A stretch of DNA of 64,000 nucleotides, taken from the NCBI GenBank assembly GCA_016699855.1, contig CP064988.1:2694501-2758500 (forward strand). Direction: 5' to 3'. Position 1 is the stretch's first letter; each line of letters opens with the position of its first letter. Position numbers and translations under genes: made by a program. Below the pieces are notes generated by a model that was not told the origin of the DNA, ran no database searches, and saw only the letters and a program-made list of their open reading frames with translations. Positions 32,923-43,742 of this stretch are shown here, piece by piece. The DNA is from Rhodospirillales bacterium (GTDB taxonomy: Bacteria > Pseudomonadota > Alphaproteobacteria > Reyranellales > Reyranellaceae).

Positions 32923-33858
32923 ATGAACCGCGTCCTCGCCCATACCGGGGCGACCTACCCGATCCTGCAGGCGCCGATGGGCTGGATCGCCCGCAGCCAG
33001 CTCGCCAGCGCCGTGTCGATCGCCGGCGCGATGGGGATCATCGAGACCTCCAGCGGCGAGACCGAGGCCTGCGCCGCCGAGATACGCCGGATGCGCGAGC
33101 TCACCGACAGGCCGTTCGGCGTCAACCTGCCGCTGCTGTTCCTGCGCGATCCGAAGATGGTCGACATGGTGTGCGGGAGCGGCGTGAGGTTCGTCACCAC
33201 CTCGGCCGGCTCGCCGGTCAAGCTGCTGCCGACGCTCAAAGCCGCCGGGCTGACCGTCTACCACGTCGTGCCGACCCTCGCGGCGGCGGTGAAGGCCGTC
33301 GACGCCGGGGTCGACGGCCTGGTCGTCGAGGGCGGCGAGGGCGGCGGCTTCAAGAACCCCGACGACGTCTCGACCCTGGTGCTGCTGCAGGCGATCCGCG
33401 AGGCGGTCGACGTGCCGCTGATCGCCGCCGGCGGCATCTGCGACGGCCGCGGCATGGCGGCCGCCTTCGCGCTGGGCGCCGAGGGCGTGCAGATGGGCAC
33501 GCGCTTCGTCAGCTCGGCCGAGAGCCCCGTGCACGCCAACTACAAGCAGGCGATCCTTGACGCCACCGACACCGGCACGGTGATGCTCAACCGCGCCGGC
33601 ACGCCCTGCGTGCGCGCACTGAAGACCGAGACGTCGAAGGCGATCCACAAAGCCGGCGTGATGGACCGCGCGACGCTGGGCTCGGTGAAGGACCTCTATT
33701 TCGGCGGCGACATGGAGTGCTCGATCGCGCTGGCGGGCCAGACCTCGGGCCTGATCCACGACATCCTGCCCGTGGCCGAGATCGTGCGACGCACCGTCGA
33801 GGGCTTCCACGCCATCCGCAAGGCGCAGTGGGAGCGGTCGGCGGTCGGCGCGTTCTGA
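32923..33858 (+). CDS. Nitronate monooxygenase / FabK-like flavoprotein
   Basis: This 311-residue FMN-binding TIM-barrel protein of the NMO/enoyl-ACP reductase II group has PILQAPMGWIA near the start, VNLPLLF and VEGGEGGGF. IAAGGICDGRGMAAAFALGA is the phosphate-binding segment and QMGTRFVSSAESP lies nearby. Members oxidise nitronates or reduce enoyl thioesters; the motifs do not decide between them. The ATG at 32923 follows TGGAGACGG. It converges with the GNAT gene at the end of the replication cluster. Confidence 0.9.
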   Translation: MNRVLAHTGATYPILQAPMGWIARSQLASAVSIAGAMGIIETSSGETEACAAEIRRMRELTDRPFGVNLPLLFLRDPKMVDMVCGSGVRFVTTSAGSPVKLLPTLKAAGLTVYHVVPTLAAAVKAVDAGVDGLVVEGGEGGGFKNPDDVSTLVLLQAIREAVDVPLIAAGGICDGRGMAAAFALGAEGVQMGTRFVSSAESPVHANYKQAILDATDTGTVMLNRAGTPCVRALKTETSKAIHKAGVMDRATLGSVKDLYFGGDMECSIALAGQTSGLIHDILPVAEIVRRTVEGFHAIRKAQWERSAVGAF

Positions 33859-33872
33859 GCGCGGCGCCGGCG

Positions 33873-34628
33873 TCACGCCGGCGGGACGCGGTAGTGGTAG
33901 CGGTAGGCCTCGGCGAAGCCGAGCGCGTCGTAGAGCGTGATCGCCCGCGCGTTGGTGGCGGCGACCTGGAGATAGGCGTGGGTCGCGCCCCGTGAACGGC
34001 CCCAGGTCATAAGGCCCTCGACGACGCGCCGGCCGTGCCCCGCCCGTCTCTTGGCGGGATCGCTGACGATGTCGAACAGCCCGACATGGCGGGCCTCGAC
34101 CACGCCCAGCCCGAAGGCCGCCGTTGCGCCGGCCGCGTCCATGGCGGTGGCGAAGCCGGCCTCCGGCACGATGGCGCCGAGCATGCGGTCGTGGACCGTC
34201 TGGAGCGCCGGCGGGACGCCGTTGAACGCCATGTAGCCTCGGGACCACGCCGACGACCGGGCGGCGGCGATCTCGACGCCGCCGGGCGCCGGCGCTCCGG
34301 ACAACGCCGCCCGCATCACGATCGTCTCGTCGATCCGCGTGAATCCGCGTCCCGCCAGCGCCGCGTCGACGCCCGGATCCATCAGCGGCGACAACCGGAA
34401 CACGCAGGGGACGTCCTGCCGCGCGTAGAGCGCGGCCGCGTCGTCGATGCGCCGCTCCAGCGCGCCGGCCTGCCCGCCGGTCTCGTGGCGCAGCGCGTTC
34501 ACCGAGTTCGCCCGCTTGGTGTAGCCGTCGGCGAAGCGCAGGATCCAGCCTCCCTGGACCACGACGCGCAACGCCGGCCACGCGTTGAACGCGAGATGCT
34601 CGAGGATTTCGACGTCGCCCGGCGTCAC
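33873..34628 (-). CDS. GNAT family N-acetyltransferase downstream of gyrB
   Basis: This 251-residue protein has a C-terminal GNAT domain with DIVSDPAKRRAGHGRRVVEG (acetyl-CoA site) and LQVAATNARAITLYDALGFA. The N-terminal half (ALRVVVQGGWILRFADGYTK) is a diverged GNAT-like domain seen in a known two-domain subgroup. The start is a GTG at 34628, 18 bases past the gyrB stop, so it is probably the last gene of the dnaN-recF-gyrB operon. The substrate is unknown, and its link to replication may be positional only. Confidence 0.88.
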   Translation of the reverse strand: MTPGDVEILEHLAFNAWPALRVVVQGGWILRFADGYTKRANSVNALRHETGGQAGALERRIDDAAALYARQDVPCVFRLSPLMDPGVDAALAGRGFTRIDETIVMRAALSGAPAPGGVEIAAARSSAWSRGYMAFNGVPPALQTVHDRMLGAIVPEAGFATAMDAAGATAAFGLGVVEARHVGLFDIVSDPAKRRAGHGRRVVEGLMTWGRSRGATHAYLQVAATNARAITLYDALGFAEAYRYHYRVPPA

Positions 34629-34646
34629 GTCCCCGGCCCCATCCGC

Positions 34647-37166
<2,520 letters not shown>

Positions 37167-37176
37167 ATCCGTCGCG

Positions 37177-38395
37177 TCAGAGCGGCCGCGTCGCGCCGTC
37201 GCCGACGTCCAGAAACTGCGCCCGCCCGGCGAGCGCGGAGAAGTCGCCGGCGTCGGTGCCGGTCATCCAGGCCTGCGAGCCCAGCGCCTCGATCTCGGCG
37301 AACAGGGCGTCGCGCTTGCGGCCGTCGAGATGGGCCGCGATCTCGTCGAGCAGCAGCAGCGGCGGCCGGCCGCGCGCCAGCGACACCAGCCGCGCGTGCG
37401 CCAGCGCGATCGCGATCAGCACCGCCTTCTGCTCGCCGGTCGAGCCCTGCGCGGCGGCCACGCCGCGGTCGAGGTGGCGCACCGCCAGATCACCGCGGTG
37501 AGGTCCGCAGGTCGTGGCGCCGGCGGCGGCGTCGAGCGGACGGTTGGCGGCCAACGTGGCGCGCAGCCGGTCCTCGGCGTCCAGCGCAGGCGTCCCCTGG
37601 ACCCAGGCCTCGACCTCGCCGGTCATCGCCAGCGAGGCGCGCGGGAACGGACCGACGCCGAGGCGCGCCGCCTGGTCGAGACGGGCGACGAGGTCGAGCC
37701 GCGCGGCGCACACCGCCACGCCGTGCCGCGCCATGGTGTCCTCCAGCGCCGCCAGCCAGCGCGCGTCCTGCCGGCCCTCGACCAGAAGACGCGCGCGCTG
37801 GCGCATCGCCTGCTCGTAGGCGGCGACAGCGCCGGCGTGCTCCGGATCGAACGCCGCCACCATGCGGTCGAGGAAGCGGCGCCGCTCGCCCGGACCGTCG
37901 ACCCAGAGGCGGTCCTGCTGCGGCGTCAGCCAGATGGCCGCGACGTGGGCGCCCAGCGCGAGCTGGCTGGCGACGGACTTGCCGTCGATGCGCACCACCC
38001 GGCGCGCCGCCGCGTCGCCGCCGCCGCTCGCCGCGACGGTCTCGACGCCGGTGCCGATCGCCAACCGCCCCCGTGGGGTGTCGAGCGTGGCCGCGACCGC
38101 CCAGGCCGGCGACGCTGCGTCGCGGCGGGCGATCTCGTCGAGCCGGGCGCGGCGCAGGCGCGGCCGGGGCGAGGAACGACACGGCCTCGAGCAGGTTGGT
38201 CTTGCCGGCGCCGTTGTCGCCGACCAGCACGACGGGTGTCGCGTCGAGGTCCAGGCGCAGCCGGGAGTAGTTCCGGAAATCCGTCACGCGCAGCTGGCGG
38301 ACGGCCAGCCTTCCGTGGCCGGGCGCGAACGGCAGACCCGGCGGGGCGATGTCGGCTGTCGGCGCGGCGCGGGCGGAAAGCGCGCCGCCGCTCAT
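37177..38395 (-). pseudogene. recF: recF, interrupted by an apparent frameshift
   Basis: The start (ATG 38395) overlaps the dnaN stop as ATGA. The first frame encodes RLAVRQLRVTDFRNYSRLRL and the Walker A region LVGDNGAGKTNLLEAVSFLA. The second frame continues LDEIARRD, QDRLWVDGPGERRRFLDRM, CGPHRGDL, STGEQKAVLIAIALA and the Walker B-like LLLLDEIAAHLD to the stop at 37177. The break is at about 38158-38167. Adding two G on the coding strand restores Leu-Ala-Pro-Gly-Arg-Gly-Leu-Arg-Arg-Ala, the family sequence. RecF loads RecA at gapped DNA. Because its neighbours are intact, an assembly or sequencing error is quite possible. Confidence 0.93.
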
Positions 38396-39507
38396 ACGCG
38401 CATCGGCATCAACACGTAGAGCGCGCCCGGATCGGCGGTGTCGCGCACCACGGTCGGCGATCCCGAATCGGCCATCAGGAACCGGGCGTCGCCGCCGGTG
38501 ATCTGCGCCGTGATATCGAGAAGGTAGCGGGAGTTGAATCCGATCTCGATCGGCGGACCGGCGTAGCCGATCTCGATCTCCTCGGTGGCGCTGCCGGCGT
38601 CTGGGCTGGTCGCGGACAGGGTGAGGTTGTTCTTCGACGCCGACAGCTTGATGGCGCGCGACTTCTCGGTCGAGATCGTGGCCACGCGGTCGACCGCGGC
38701 CGCGAACTCGGCCCGCGGCACCACCAGCTCCTTGTCGTTGCCCGAAGGGATCACGCGCTCGTAGTCGGGGAACGTGCCGTCGATCAGCTTCGAGGTCAGC
38801 GTCACGCCGCCCAGCGTGAAGCGGATCTTGGTCTCCGACAGCTCGACGTCGACGGCGCCGTCGGCCTCGTCGATCAGCTTGCGCAGCTCGTTGACGGTCT
38901 TGCGCGGCACGATGACGCCGGGCATGTCGGCGGCGCCCGCCGGCAGCGGCAGCTCGACGCGCGCCAGCCGGTGGCCGTCGGTGGCGACGCCACGCATCAC
39001 GTCGACGCCGTCGCTCTTGGTCGCGTGCACGTAGATTCCGTTGAGGTAGTAGCGCGTCTCCTCGGTCGAGATCGCGAACCGCGTGCGGTCGATCAGCCCC
39101 TTCATCTCGGCGGCCGACAGCTGGAAACGGTGCGGCAGATCGCCGTCGTTCATCTGCGGGAAGTCGCCGACCGGCAGGCACTGCAGCGTGAAGCGCGAGC
39201 GGCCGGCGCGGATCGTCAGGTTCGAGTCGGTGCCGGTCTCGATCTCGACCTGCGCGCCGTCGGGCAGCTTGCGCACGATCTCGTACATCGTGTGCGCCGG
39301 CGCCGTGGTCGACCCGGGCTTGGACGCGACCGCCTCGACGTTCTCGACGATGGCGAGATCCATGTCCGTCGCGGCCAGGCCGAGGCGCGATTTCTGCGCC
39401 GTCAGCATCACGTTCGACAGGATCGGGATCGTGTTGCGGCGCTCGACGACGCTCTGCACGTGCGCGAGGGCCTTGAGGAGAGCGGCCCGTTCGATGGTCA
39501 GTTTCAT
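38392..39507 (-). CDS. dnaN: DNA polymerase III sliding clamp (beta subunit)
   Basis: This 371-residue clamp has the family start MKLTIERAALLKALAHVQ, VVERRNTIPILSNVML in domain 1, and LRKLIDEADGAVDVELSETK in domain 2. The C-terminal residues YVLMPMRV belong to the cleft that binds polymerase and other partners. Its ring of two subunits holds polymerase III on DNA. The ATG at 39507 matches the family start; the open frame upstream is not conserved. recF overlaps its stop by four bases. An AT-rich patch about 150 bases upstream probably holds its promoter. Confidence 0.98.
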   Translation of the reverse strand: MKLTIERAALLKALAHVQSVVERRNTIPILSNVMLTAQKSRLGLAATDMDLAIVENVEAVASKPGSTTAPAHTMYEIVRKLPDGAQVEIETGTDSNLTIRAGRSRFTLQCLPVGDFPQMNDGDLPHRFQLSAAEMKGLIDRTRFAISTEETRYYLNGIYVHATKSDGVDVMRGVATDGHRLARVELPLPAGAADMPGVIVPRKTVNELRKLIDEADGAVDVELSETKIRFTLGGVTLTSKLIDGTFPDYERVIPSGNDKELVVPRAEFAAAVDRVATISTEKSRAIKLSASKNNLTLSATSPDAGSATEEIEIGYAGPPIEIGFNSRYLLDITAQITGGDARFLMADSGSPTVVRDTADPGALYVLMPMRV

Positions 39508-39656
39508 GGCCGGATCGATTGCCCGAGGCGGTGGTGGATCTGACCGGGAGGAGGGTTCCCGGGCCCGTCCGCGGAGGCGCCCGAAACGCCCGCCGGCGCG
39601 GGCATGACGACCCGTCCGGCGAAGGCTCGCCACGTCTCCGCAGGCTGCGGTCGAAA

Positions 39657-39662
39657 ACTATA
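39657..39662 (-). promoter_or_regulatory. Candidate dnaN promoter -10 box
   Basis: TATAGT is read on this strand at 39662-39657, one mismatch from the consensus, about 150 bases before dnaN in an AT-rich patch. The -35 partner is weak (nearest TTCAAC only 14 bases upstream), so the call rests on the -10 box and composition. Confidence 0.35.
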
Positions 39663-39774
39663 CCACGTCGCCTGCGGTTGAATAGGTTTTTATAAGCTAT
39701 TTCCGGCCCTTAGCGGGGCCGTTTCGGCCTTCGGGCGGCCTTCCCAGCGGTTTCGGGGCGAGCCCGGAAACGAC

Positions 39775-39799
39775 GACGCCGGCGCGTCGCGCCGGCGTC
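39775..39799 (-). terminator. Terminator-like hairpin after dnaA
   Basis: GACGCCGGCGCG and CGCGCCGGCGTC flank a single T, giving a perfect stem of at least 11 bp, 30 bases past the dnaA stop. On the dnaA strand it is followed by GTCGTTTCC, a poor T-run, so termination efficiency is uncertain. Confidence 0.5.
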
Positions 39800-39828
39800 C
39801 TGGAATGCCGCCGGCCGGCCGGCCTGGA

Positions 39829-41331
39829 TCAGCCCTGCAGCATCTTGCGCAGCAACTCGACGTCCTCGTTGATCGTGGCGTCGCTGGCGCGCAGCTCCTC
39901 GATCTTGCGCACCGCGTGCATCACCGTGGTGTGGTCGCGGTTGCCGAATTTGCGGCCGATCTGCGGCAGGCTGCACTGGGTCAGCTGCTTGGCGAGGTAC
40001 ATGGCCACCTGGCGCGGCCGGGCGACCGAGCGCGAGCGGCGCGGCGAGCCCATCTCGGCGATCTTGATGCTGTAGTGCTGCGACACACGCAGCTGGATCT
40101 CCTCGATCGAGATGCGCCGGTCGGCGGCCCGCAGGACGTCGTGCAGCACCTCCTGGGCGGCGTCGAGGGTGATCTCGCGGTTCACGAGCGTGGCGTGGGC
40201 GATCACCCGGTTCAACGCGCCCTCGAGCTCGCGGACGTTCGAGGTGATCTTGTGCGCGAGGAACTCCAGCACCCGCTCCGGCACCTGGACCTTGGTCTGC
40301 TCGGCCTTGCTCTGCAGAATGCCCAGCCGCAATTCGTAGGTGGTCGCGTGGATGTCGGCGACCAGGCCGTGCGAGAGCCGCGAGCGCATCCGGTCCTCGA
40401 TGCCGTCGAGCTCCTGCGGGGCCTTGTCGGACGACAGCACGATCTGCTTGTTCTGGTCGACCAGCGCGTTGAAGGTGTGGAAGAACTCCTCCTGGCTGGT
40501 GTCCTTCCCGCAGATGAACTGCACGTCGTCGACCATCAGCACGTCGACACCGCGGAACTGCTCCTTGAACGAGATCGTGTTCTTGGACCGCAGCGCCTGG
40601 ATGAACTTGTTCACGAAGGTCTCGGCCGACAGGTACAGCACGCGGCGCTGGGCGTTGCGCTCGCGGATGGCCTGCCAGATGGCGTGCATCAGATGCGTCT
40701 TGCCGAGGCCGACGCCGCCGTAGAGGAACAGCGGATTGAACGCCGGGCTGTCGGTCTCCGCGATGCGGCGCGCGGCGGCGTAGGCGAACTCGTTGGGTTT
40801 GCCGACGACGAAATTGTCGAACGTGAACCGCGCGTCCGGACCGCCGAGCAGGTCGTCGTAGGCGCGGTCGGGCGAGCGCGACACCGACGGTCCGACGCGC
40901 GGCATCGAGGCCGGCAGCGCGCCGCTGGACGGCGCGGCGTCGATCGACGGCGCGTCGGCGATCTCCGGACCCTTGCGCACCGGCGCCACGGTCGGTTGCA
41001 CGACGATCTCGATCGACCGCACGGCGGTGTTCTCGCGCTGCCACAGCGCGCGCAGACGGTCGACGTAGTGGCTGCTGACCCAGTCGCGCATGAACCGGGT
41101 CGGAAGGGCCAGGCGCAGCCGGCCCTCGCGGAAATCCCCCAGCGTCAACGGCGCCAGCCACGTGCTGTACGCCTTCTCGCTGATCTCGTGGCGGAGAAGC
41201 TCCTGGACCTTGGTCCATTGGCTCTCCAGCATCCCCCGACCGGACCTATCGGTCATGCCCATCCCCGCCATCGCAACGGTTTCATTTTGGTTTTCCGTCC
41301 GCGCCGTCGACGCCGTCAAAACGTTAGCCAC
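39829..41331 (-). CDS. dnaA: Chromosomal replication initiator DnaA
   Basis: This 500-residue initiator has domain I (QWTKVQELLRHEISEKAYST), a variable linker, and the AAA+ domain with Walker A GGVGLGKTH near 206-214 and Walker B DVLMVDDVQFI. The DNA-binding domain IV is near the end (LPQIGRKFGNRDHTTVMHAV). It binds DnaA boxes and melts oriC. I place the start at the GTG at 41331, which has GGAGGAG six bases upstream. Later ATGs would trim only poorly conserved residues. A rhodanese gene ends 19 bases upstream and is probably cotranscribed. Confidence 0.97.
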   Translation of the reverse strand: MANVLTASTARTENQNETVAMAGMGMTDRSGRGMLESQWTKVQELLRHEISEKAYSTWLAPLTLGDFREGRLRLALPTRFMRDWVSSHYVDRLRALWQRENTAVRSIEIVVQPTVAPVRKGPEIADAPSIDAAPSSGALPASMPRVGPSVSRSPDRAYDDLLGGPDARFTFDNFVVGKPNEFAYAAARRIAETDSPAFNPLFLYGGVGLGKTHLMHAIWQAIRERNAQRRVLYLSAETFVNKFIQALRSKNTISFKEQFRGVDVLMVDDVQFICGKDTSQEEFFHTFNALVDQNKQIVLSSDKAPQELDGIEDRMRSRLSHGLVADIHATTYELRLGILQSKAEQTKVQVPERVLEFLAHKITSNVRELEGALNRVIAHATLVNREITLDAAQEVLHDVLRAADRRISIEEIQLRVSQHYSIKIAEMGSPRRSRSVARPRQVAMYLAKQLTQCSLPQIGRKFGNRDHTTVMHAVRKIEELRASDATINEDVELLRKMLQG

Positions 41332-41350
41332 CGCGTTCTCCTCCGTCGAC

Positions 41351-41818
41351 TTATTTTTGCTTCCACGGTAAGCCCTCCACCTTCCACCCGGCGGTCCGGC
41401 CACGTCTGCCGTCGCCGTCGAGCGGACCTTCGAATCCATCGGCGACGTTGAAGCACGCCGCGTAGCCCGCCGCCGTCAGCGCCCTCGCCGCCGAGGCGGA
41501 GCGCGCGCCGCTGCGGCAGAGGAGGAGCACCGGCGCGCCGCGGTCGTCGCCGAGAAGCGCCGCGGCCTTGCGCGCGAACTCCGGGTCCGCGCGCATCGAG
41601 GGAAAGCTCTGCCACTCGATCTCGATCGCGTTCTTGCCGAGGGGGCGGAGATCGGGTCCGCCGACGAACGCCCATTCGGCGGCGGTACGGACGTCGACGA
41701 GGCGGGCCGCGGCGACTTCGCCCAGCATCCGCCACGCGACGCCCGGCTTGACGTCGCCGGCGTAGCCTTCCGCCGCCGCGATGTCGTATCCGCCCGACGT
41801 TCGCACCGCCTCGCTCAT
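41351..41818 (-). CDS. Rhodanese-like domain protein upstream of dnaA
   Basis: This 155-residue single rhodanese domain has VDVRTAAEWAFVGGP (41-55) and the active-site loop CRSGARS with Cys101. The C-terminal GWKVEGLPWKQ is common to a subgroup of bacterial rhodaneses. Cys101 would carry a persulfide in sulfur transfer; donor and acceptor are unknown. It lies directly upstream of dnaA on the same strand with a 19-base gap, so the two probably share a promoter, which would put dnaA expression partly under the control of this gene's promoter. Confidence 0.93.
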   Translation of the reverse strand: MSEAVRTSGGYDIAAAEGYAGDVKPGVAWRMLGEVAAARLVDVRTAAEWAFVGGPDLRPLGKNAIEIEWQSFPSMRADPEFARKAAALLGDDRGAPVLLLCRSGARSASAARALTAAGYAACFNVADGFEGPLDGDGRRGRTAGWKVEGLPWKQK

Positions 41819-42453
41819 CGCTCCCCCTGGGTCGGTTCAACGTTCGGGGTCGGCGGCCGGAGCGGTCTATGTCGCTGTCGCGATGGGGACGCGGACGCCG
41901 GACGCGCCTCGGACACGGGGGACGAACCCTCCGAACCGAAACGCCGAGACGACGCTCTCCCTGACGAACAACGATTTTAATTTTCGATGGCGTTGCCATC
42001 GTGACCAGTCCGCGAGGTCAACCCCACGCATCACCCGCGGACAGACGGACCTTACTCACGCGCATCGCGGGTCGCAACGATTCGAGTCGCGGAGTCGCGC
42101 GGAAAATTTTGCCGCGGGCGTGACGTGCCGCGTTGACAATCGCGCGGCGGAGGAAGTCGCGCGCGTCGAGTCCGAGCGCGCCGCCGCGCGCGCTTCAACA
42201 TGTGGCATCGCGCGGGCGCCGCGGGCGCAACGCGCTCGATTCGCATGCGCGTCCGCGTTCGCCGCCGCCGCGGCGCGTGCGATTCGAGCGGCGCGTGTGA
42301 AATTGTGGATTGTGTGAGTTACCTTGATCGCGGGGACAACTCGGGCGCGGCGCGTGCCGTCTCCCGCCGCGACGTCGTCGCGCGCGTCGCCGATCCCCGT
42401 CGCGCCGCGCGCCCGCCGTTCCGCGGCGAGGATGCCGGCGCGGCGGCGAGGGC
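41819..42453. other. Long non-coding region, candidate oriC
   Basis: Between the rhodanese-dnaA operon and the rpsT terminator lie about 635 bases with no convincing gene. I count six GANTC sites within 42079-42285 (at 42079, 42084, 42092, 42168, 42238 and 42281). AT-rich patches include GATTTTAATTTT (near 41973-41984) and AAAATTTT (42103-42110). TGTGGATTG at 42304-42312 shares seven of nine bases with a DnaA box. A perfect hairpin CGATGGC-GTT-GCCATCG is at 41985-42001. Long CG-alternating tracts lie around 42160-42290. The context beside dnaA suits an origin, but DnaA boxes are few, so this is a candidate only. Confidence 0.4.
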
Positions 42454-42485
42454 AAAAGAAAAACGCCGGTCTCTCGACCGGCGTT
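42454..42485 (-). terminator. Rho-independent terminator of rpsT
   Basis: AACGCCGGTC (42462-42471) and GACCGGCGTT (42476-42485) pair perfectly over 10 bp with loop TCTC. Read in the rpsT direction the stem is followed by TTTCTTTT (42461-42454). It lies about 40 bases past the rpsT stop. Confidence 0.9.
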
Positions 42486-42524
42486 CCGACTTCGATCGTC
42501 CGCGCGGCGCCCCGCGCGACGGGA

Positions 42525-42788
42525 TCAGGTCATCGCGTTGAGACGCGCGGCCAGGCGCGACGTCTTGCGCGCGGTGGTGTTGCGGTGCATCACGCCCTTG
42601 CCGGCGCCACGCGCCAGCTCGCTCTCGGCCTCGCGGACCGCCACCTGCGCCGCCGCCTTGTCGCCGCTCTTCAGCGCTTCCTCGGCCTTGCGCACGAAGG
42701 TGCGGACCCGCGACCGGCGCGACTGGTTGACGGCCGTGCGGCGCTCGGTCTGGCGGGCGCGCTTCTCGGCGGATTTGTGATTGGCCAT
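42525..42788 (-). CDS. rpsT: 30S ribosomal protein S20
   Basis: This 87-residue basic protein has the S20 pattern: MANHKSAEKRARQTERRTAV at the start, RSRVRTFVRKAEEAL in the middle and KGVMHRNTTARKTSRLAARL near the end. It binds 16S rRNA and helps assemble the small subunit. It is transcribed alone, with a strong promoter at 42851-42879, a leader hairpin, and an intrinsic terminator. Its position close to dnaA on the same strand is conserved in alphaproteobacteria. Confidence 0.98.
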   Translation of the reverse strand: MANHKSAEKRARQTERRTAVNQSRRSRVRTFVRKAEEALKSGDKAAAQVAVREAESELARGAGKGVMHRNTTARKTSRLAARLNAMT

Positions 42789-42802
42789 GTCGATCCATCC
42801 GG

Positions 42803-42820
42803 CGGGGACGAAAATCCCCG
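42803..42820 (-). promoter_or_regulatory. Hairpin in the rpsT leader
   Basis: CGGGGA and TCCCCG form a 6-bp stem around CGAAAA, 15 bases before the rpsT start codon. S20 synthesis is autoregulated in E. coli, and this leader hairpin next to the ribosome site could take part in control. That role is inference. Confidence 0.4.
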
Positions 42821-42850
42821 TAATCCTTGAGGTTGCTCGGGAAAGCGCGG

Positions 42851-42879
42851 CTTATAACGGCGCCCCCGGAGGGCGTCAA
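42851..42879 (-). promoter_or_regulatory. rpsT promoter
   Basis: On this strand TTGACG (42879-42874), a 17-base spacer and TATAAG (42856-42851) give a near-consensus sigma70-type promoter about 65 bases upstream of rpsT. It is the strongest promoter match I see in the window, as expected for a ribosomal protein gene. Confidence 0.8.
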
Positions 42880-42897
42880 GGCGAGTCCGCGGCCGTC

Positions 42898-43677
42898 TCA
42901 GCGGTGTTTCCAGACGGGTTTGCGCTTGTCGGCGAAGGCGTTCATGCCCTCGACCCGGTCCTCGAAGGCGAAACTGGCGTGGAAAGTGCGCCGTTCGAAC
43001 TTCACGCCCTCGGCGAGGCCGGTCTCGAACGCCTGGTTGACCGCCTCCTTGGCGACCATCGTGGCCGGCAGCGACATCGAGGCGATCTTCGCGGCCGCCG
43101 CCAGCGCCTCCTCCATCAGCTTGTCGAGCGGCACCACCCGGCTCACCAGGCCGCAGCGCTCGGCCTCGACCGCGTCCATCATGCGGCCGGTCAGGACCAG
43201 ATCCATGGCCTTCGACTTGCCCACGAACCGCGGCAGGCGCTGGGTGCCGCCGGCGCCCGGAATCGTGCCCAGCGTGATCTCCGGTTGGCCGAACTTGGCG
43301 TTGTCGGCGGCGATGATGAAGTCGCACATCATCGCCATCTCGCAGCCGCCGCCCAGCGCGAAACCCGCGACCGCGGCGATCACCGGCTTGCGGATCTGCG
43401 ACACGCGCTCCCAGCCGACGGTGATGAAATCCTGCAGGAACACATCCTGGTAGGTCTTTTCCTTCATTTCCTTGATGTCGGCGCCGGCCGCGAAGGCGCG
43501 CTCGCCGCCGGTCACCACGACGCAGCCGATGCCGGGATCCGCCTCGAAAGCGTCCAGCGCCTGGCCCATCTCGCGCACGAGCTGCGCGCAAAGCGCGTTC
43601 AACGCCTTCGGCCGGTTCAGCCGCACGATACCGACGCGGTCGCGGGTCTCGACCTCGATCATTTCGTACGCCGCCAT
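42898..43677 (-). CDS. Enoyl-CoA hydratase (crotonase family)
   Basis: This 259-residue crotonase has the oxyanion-hole motif GERAFAAGADIKEMKEK, the signature AAVAGFALGGGCEMAMMCDF, and the catalytic Glu pair region FGQPEITLGTIPGAGGTQRL. It should hydrate short-chain trans-2-enoyl-CoA in fatty-acid breakdown. The ATG at 43677 matches family length. It lies between mutM and rpsT on one strand, a linkage common in alphaproteobacteria. The mutM stop is 65 bases upstream. Confidence 0.96.
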   Translation of the reverse strand: MAAYEMIEVETRDRVGIVRLNRPKALNALCAQLVREMGQALDAFEADPGIGCVVVTGGERAFAAGADIKEMKEKTYQDVFLQDFITVGWERVSQIRKPVIAAVAGFALGGGCEMAMMCDFIIAADNAKFGQPEITLGTIPGAGGTQRLPRFVGKSKAMDLVLTGRMMDAVEAERCGLVSRVVPLDKLMEEALAAAAKIASMSLPATMVAKEAVNQAFETGLAEGVKFERRTFHASFAFEDRVEGMNAFADKRKPVWKHR

Positions 43678-43742
43678 CGGAGACTCCTTTTCGTGCGCGT
43701 AGGCGCCGTTGGTATCGGGATTCGGGCGGGACGACAACGCTG

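Larger units (their letters stand above)
39508..39828. other. dnaA-dnaN intergenic region
   Basis: These 321 bases hold no gene. From the dnaA side they contain the terminator-like hairpin at 39775-39799. Next comes a GC/AT boundary, then an AT-rich patch (about 39653-39706) with the likely dnaN promoter. The dnaN leader is GC-rich with a GGGAGGAGGG-containing stretch about 50 bases before the start. Confidence 0.6.

Noticed and set aside
38150..38175. Programmed ribosomal frameshift in recF
   Set aside because: No slippery heptamer or pseudoknot is evident, and the family does not use frameshifting. Missing bases explain the break better, as at the two other sites.
42121..42180. TTGACA at 42133-42138 as a promoter in the candidate origin
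   Set aside because: No acceptable -10 box lies 15-19 bases downstream on that strand.
41781..42541. Open frames of 64 to 178 codons in the dnaA-rpsT gap, both strands
   Set aside because: Translations are low-complexity Arg/Ala/Gly, lack ribosome sites and show no domain. The region reads better as non-coding.
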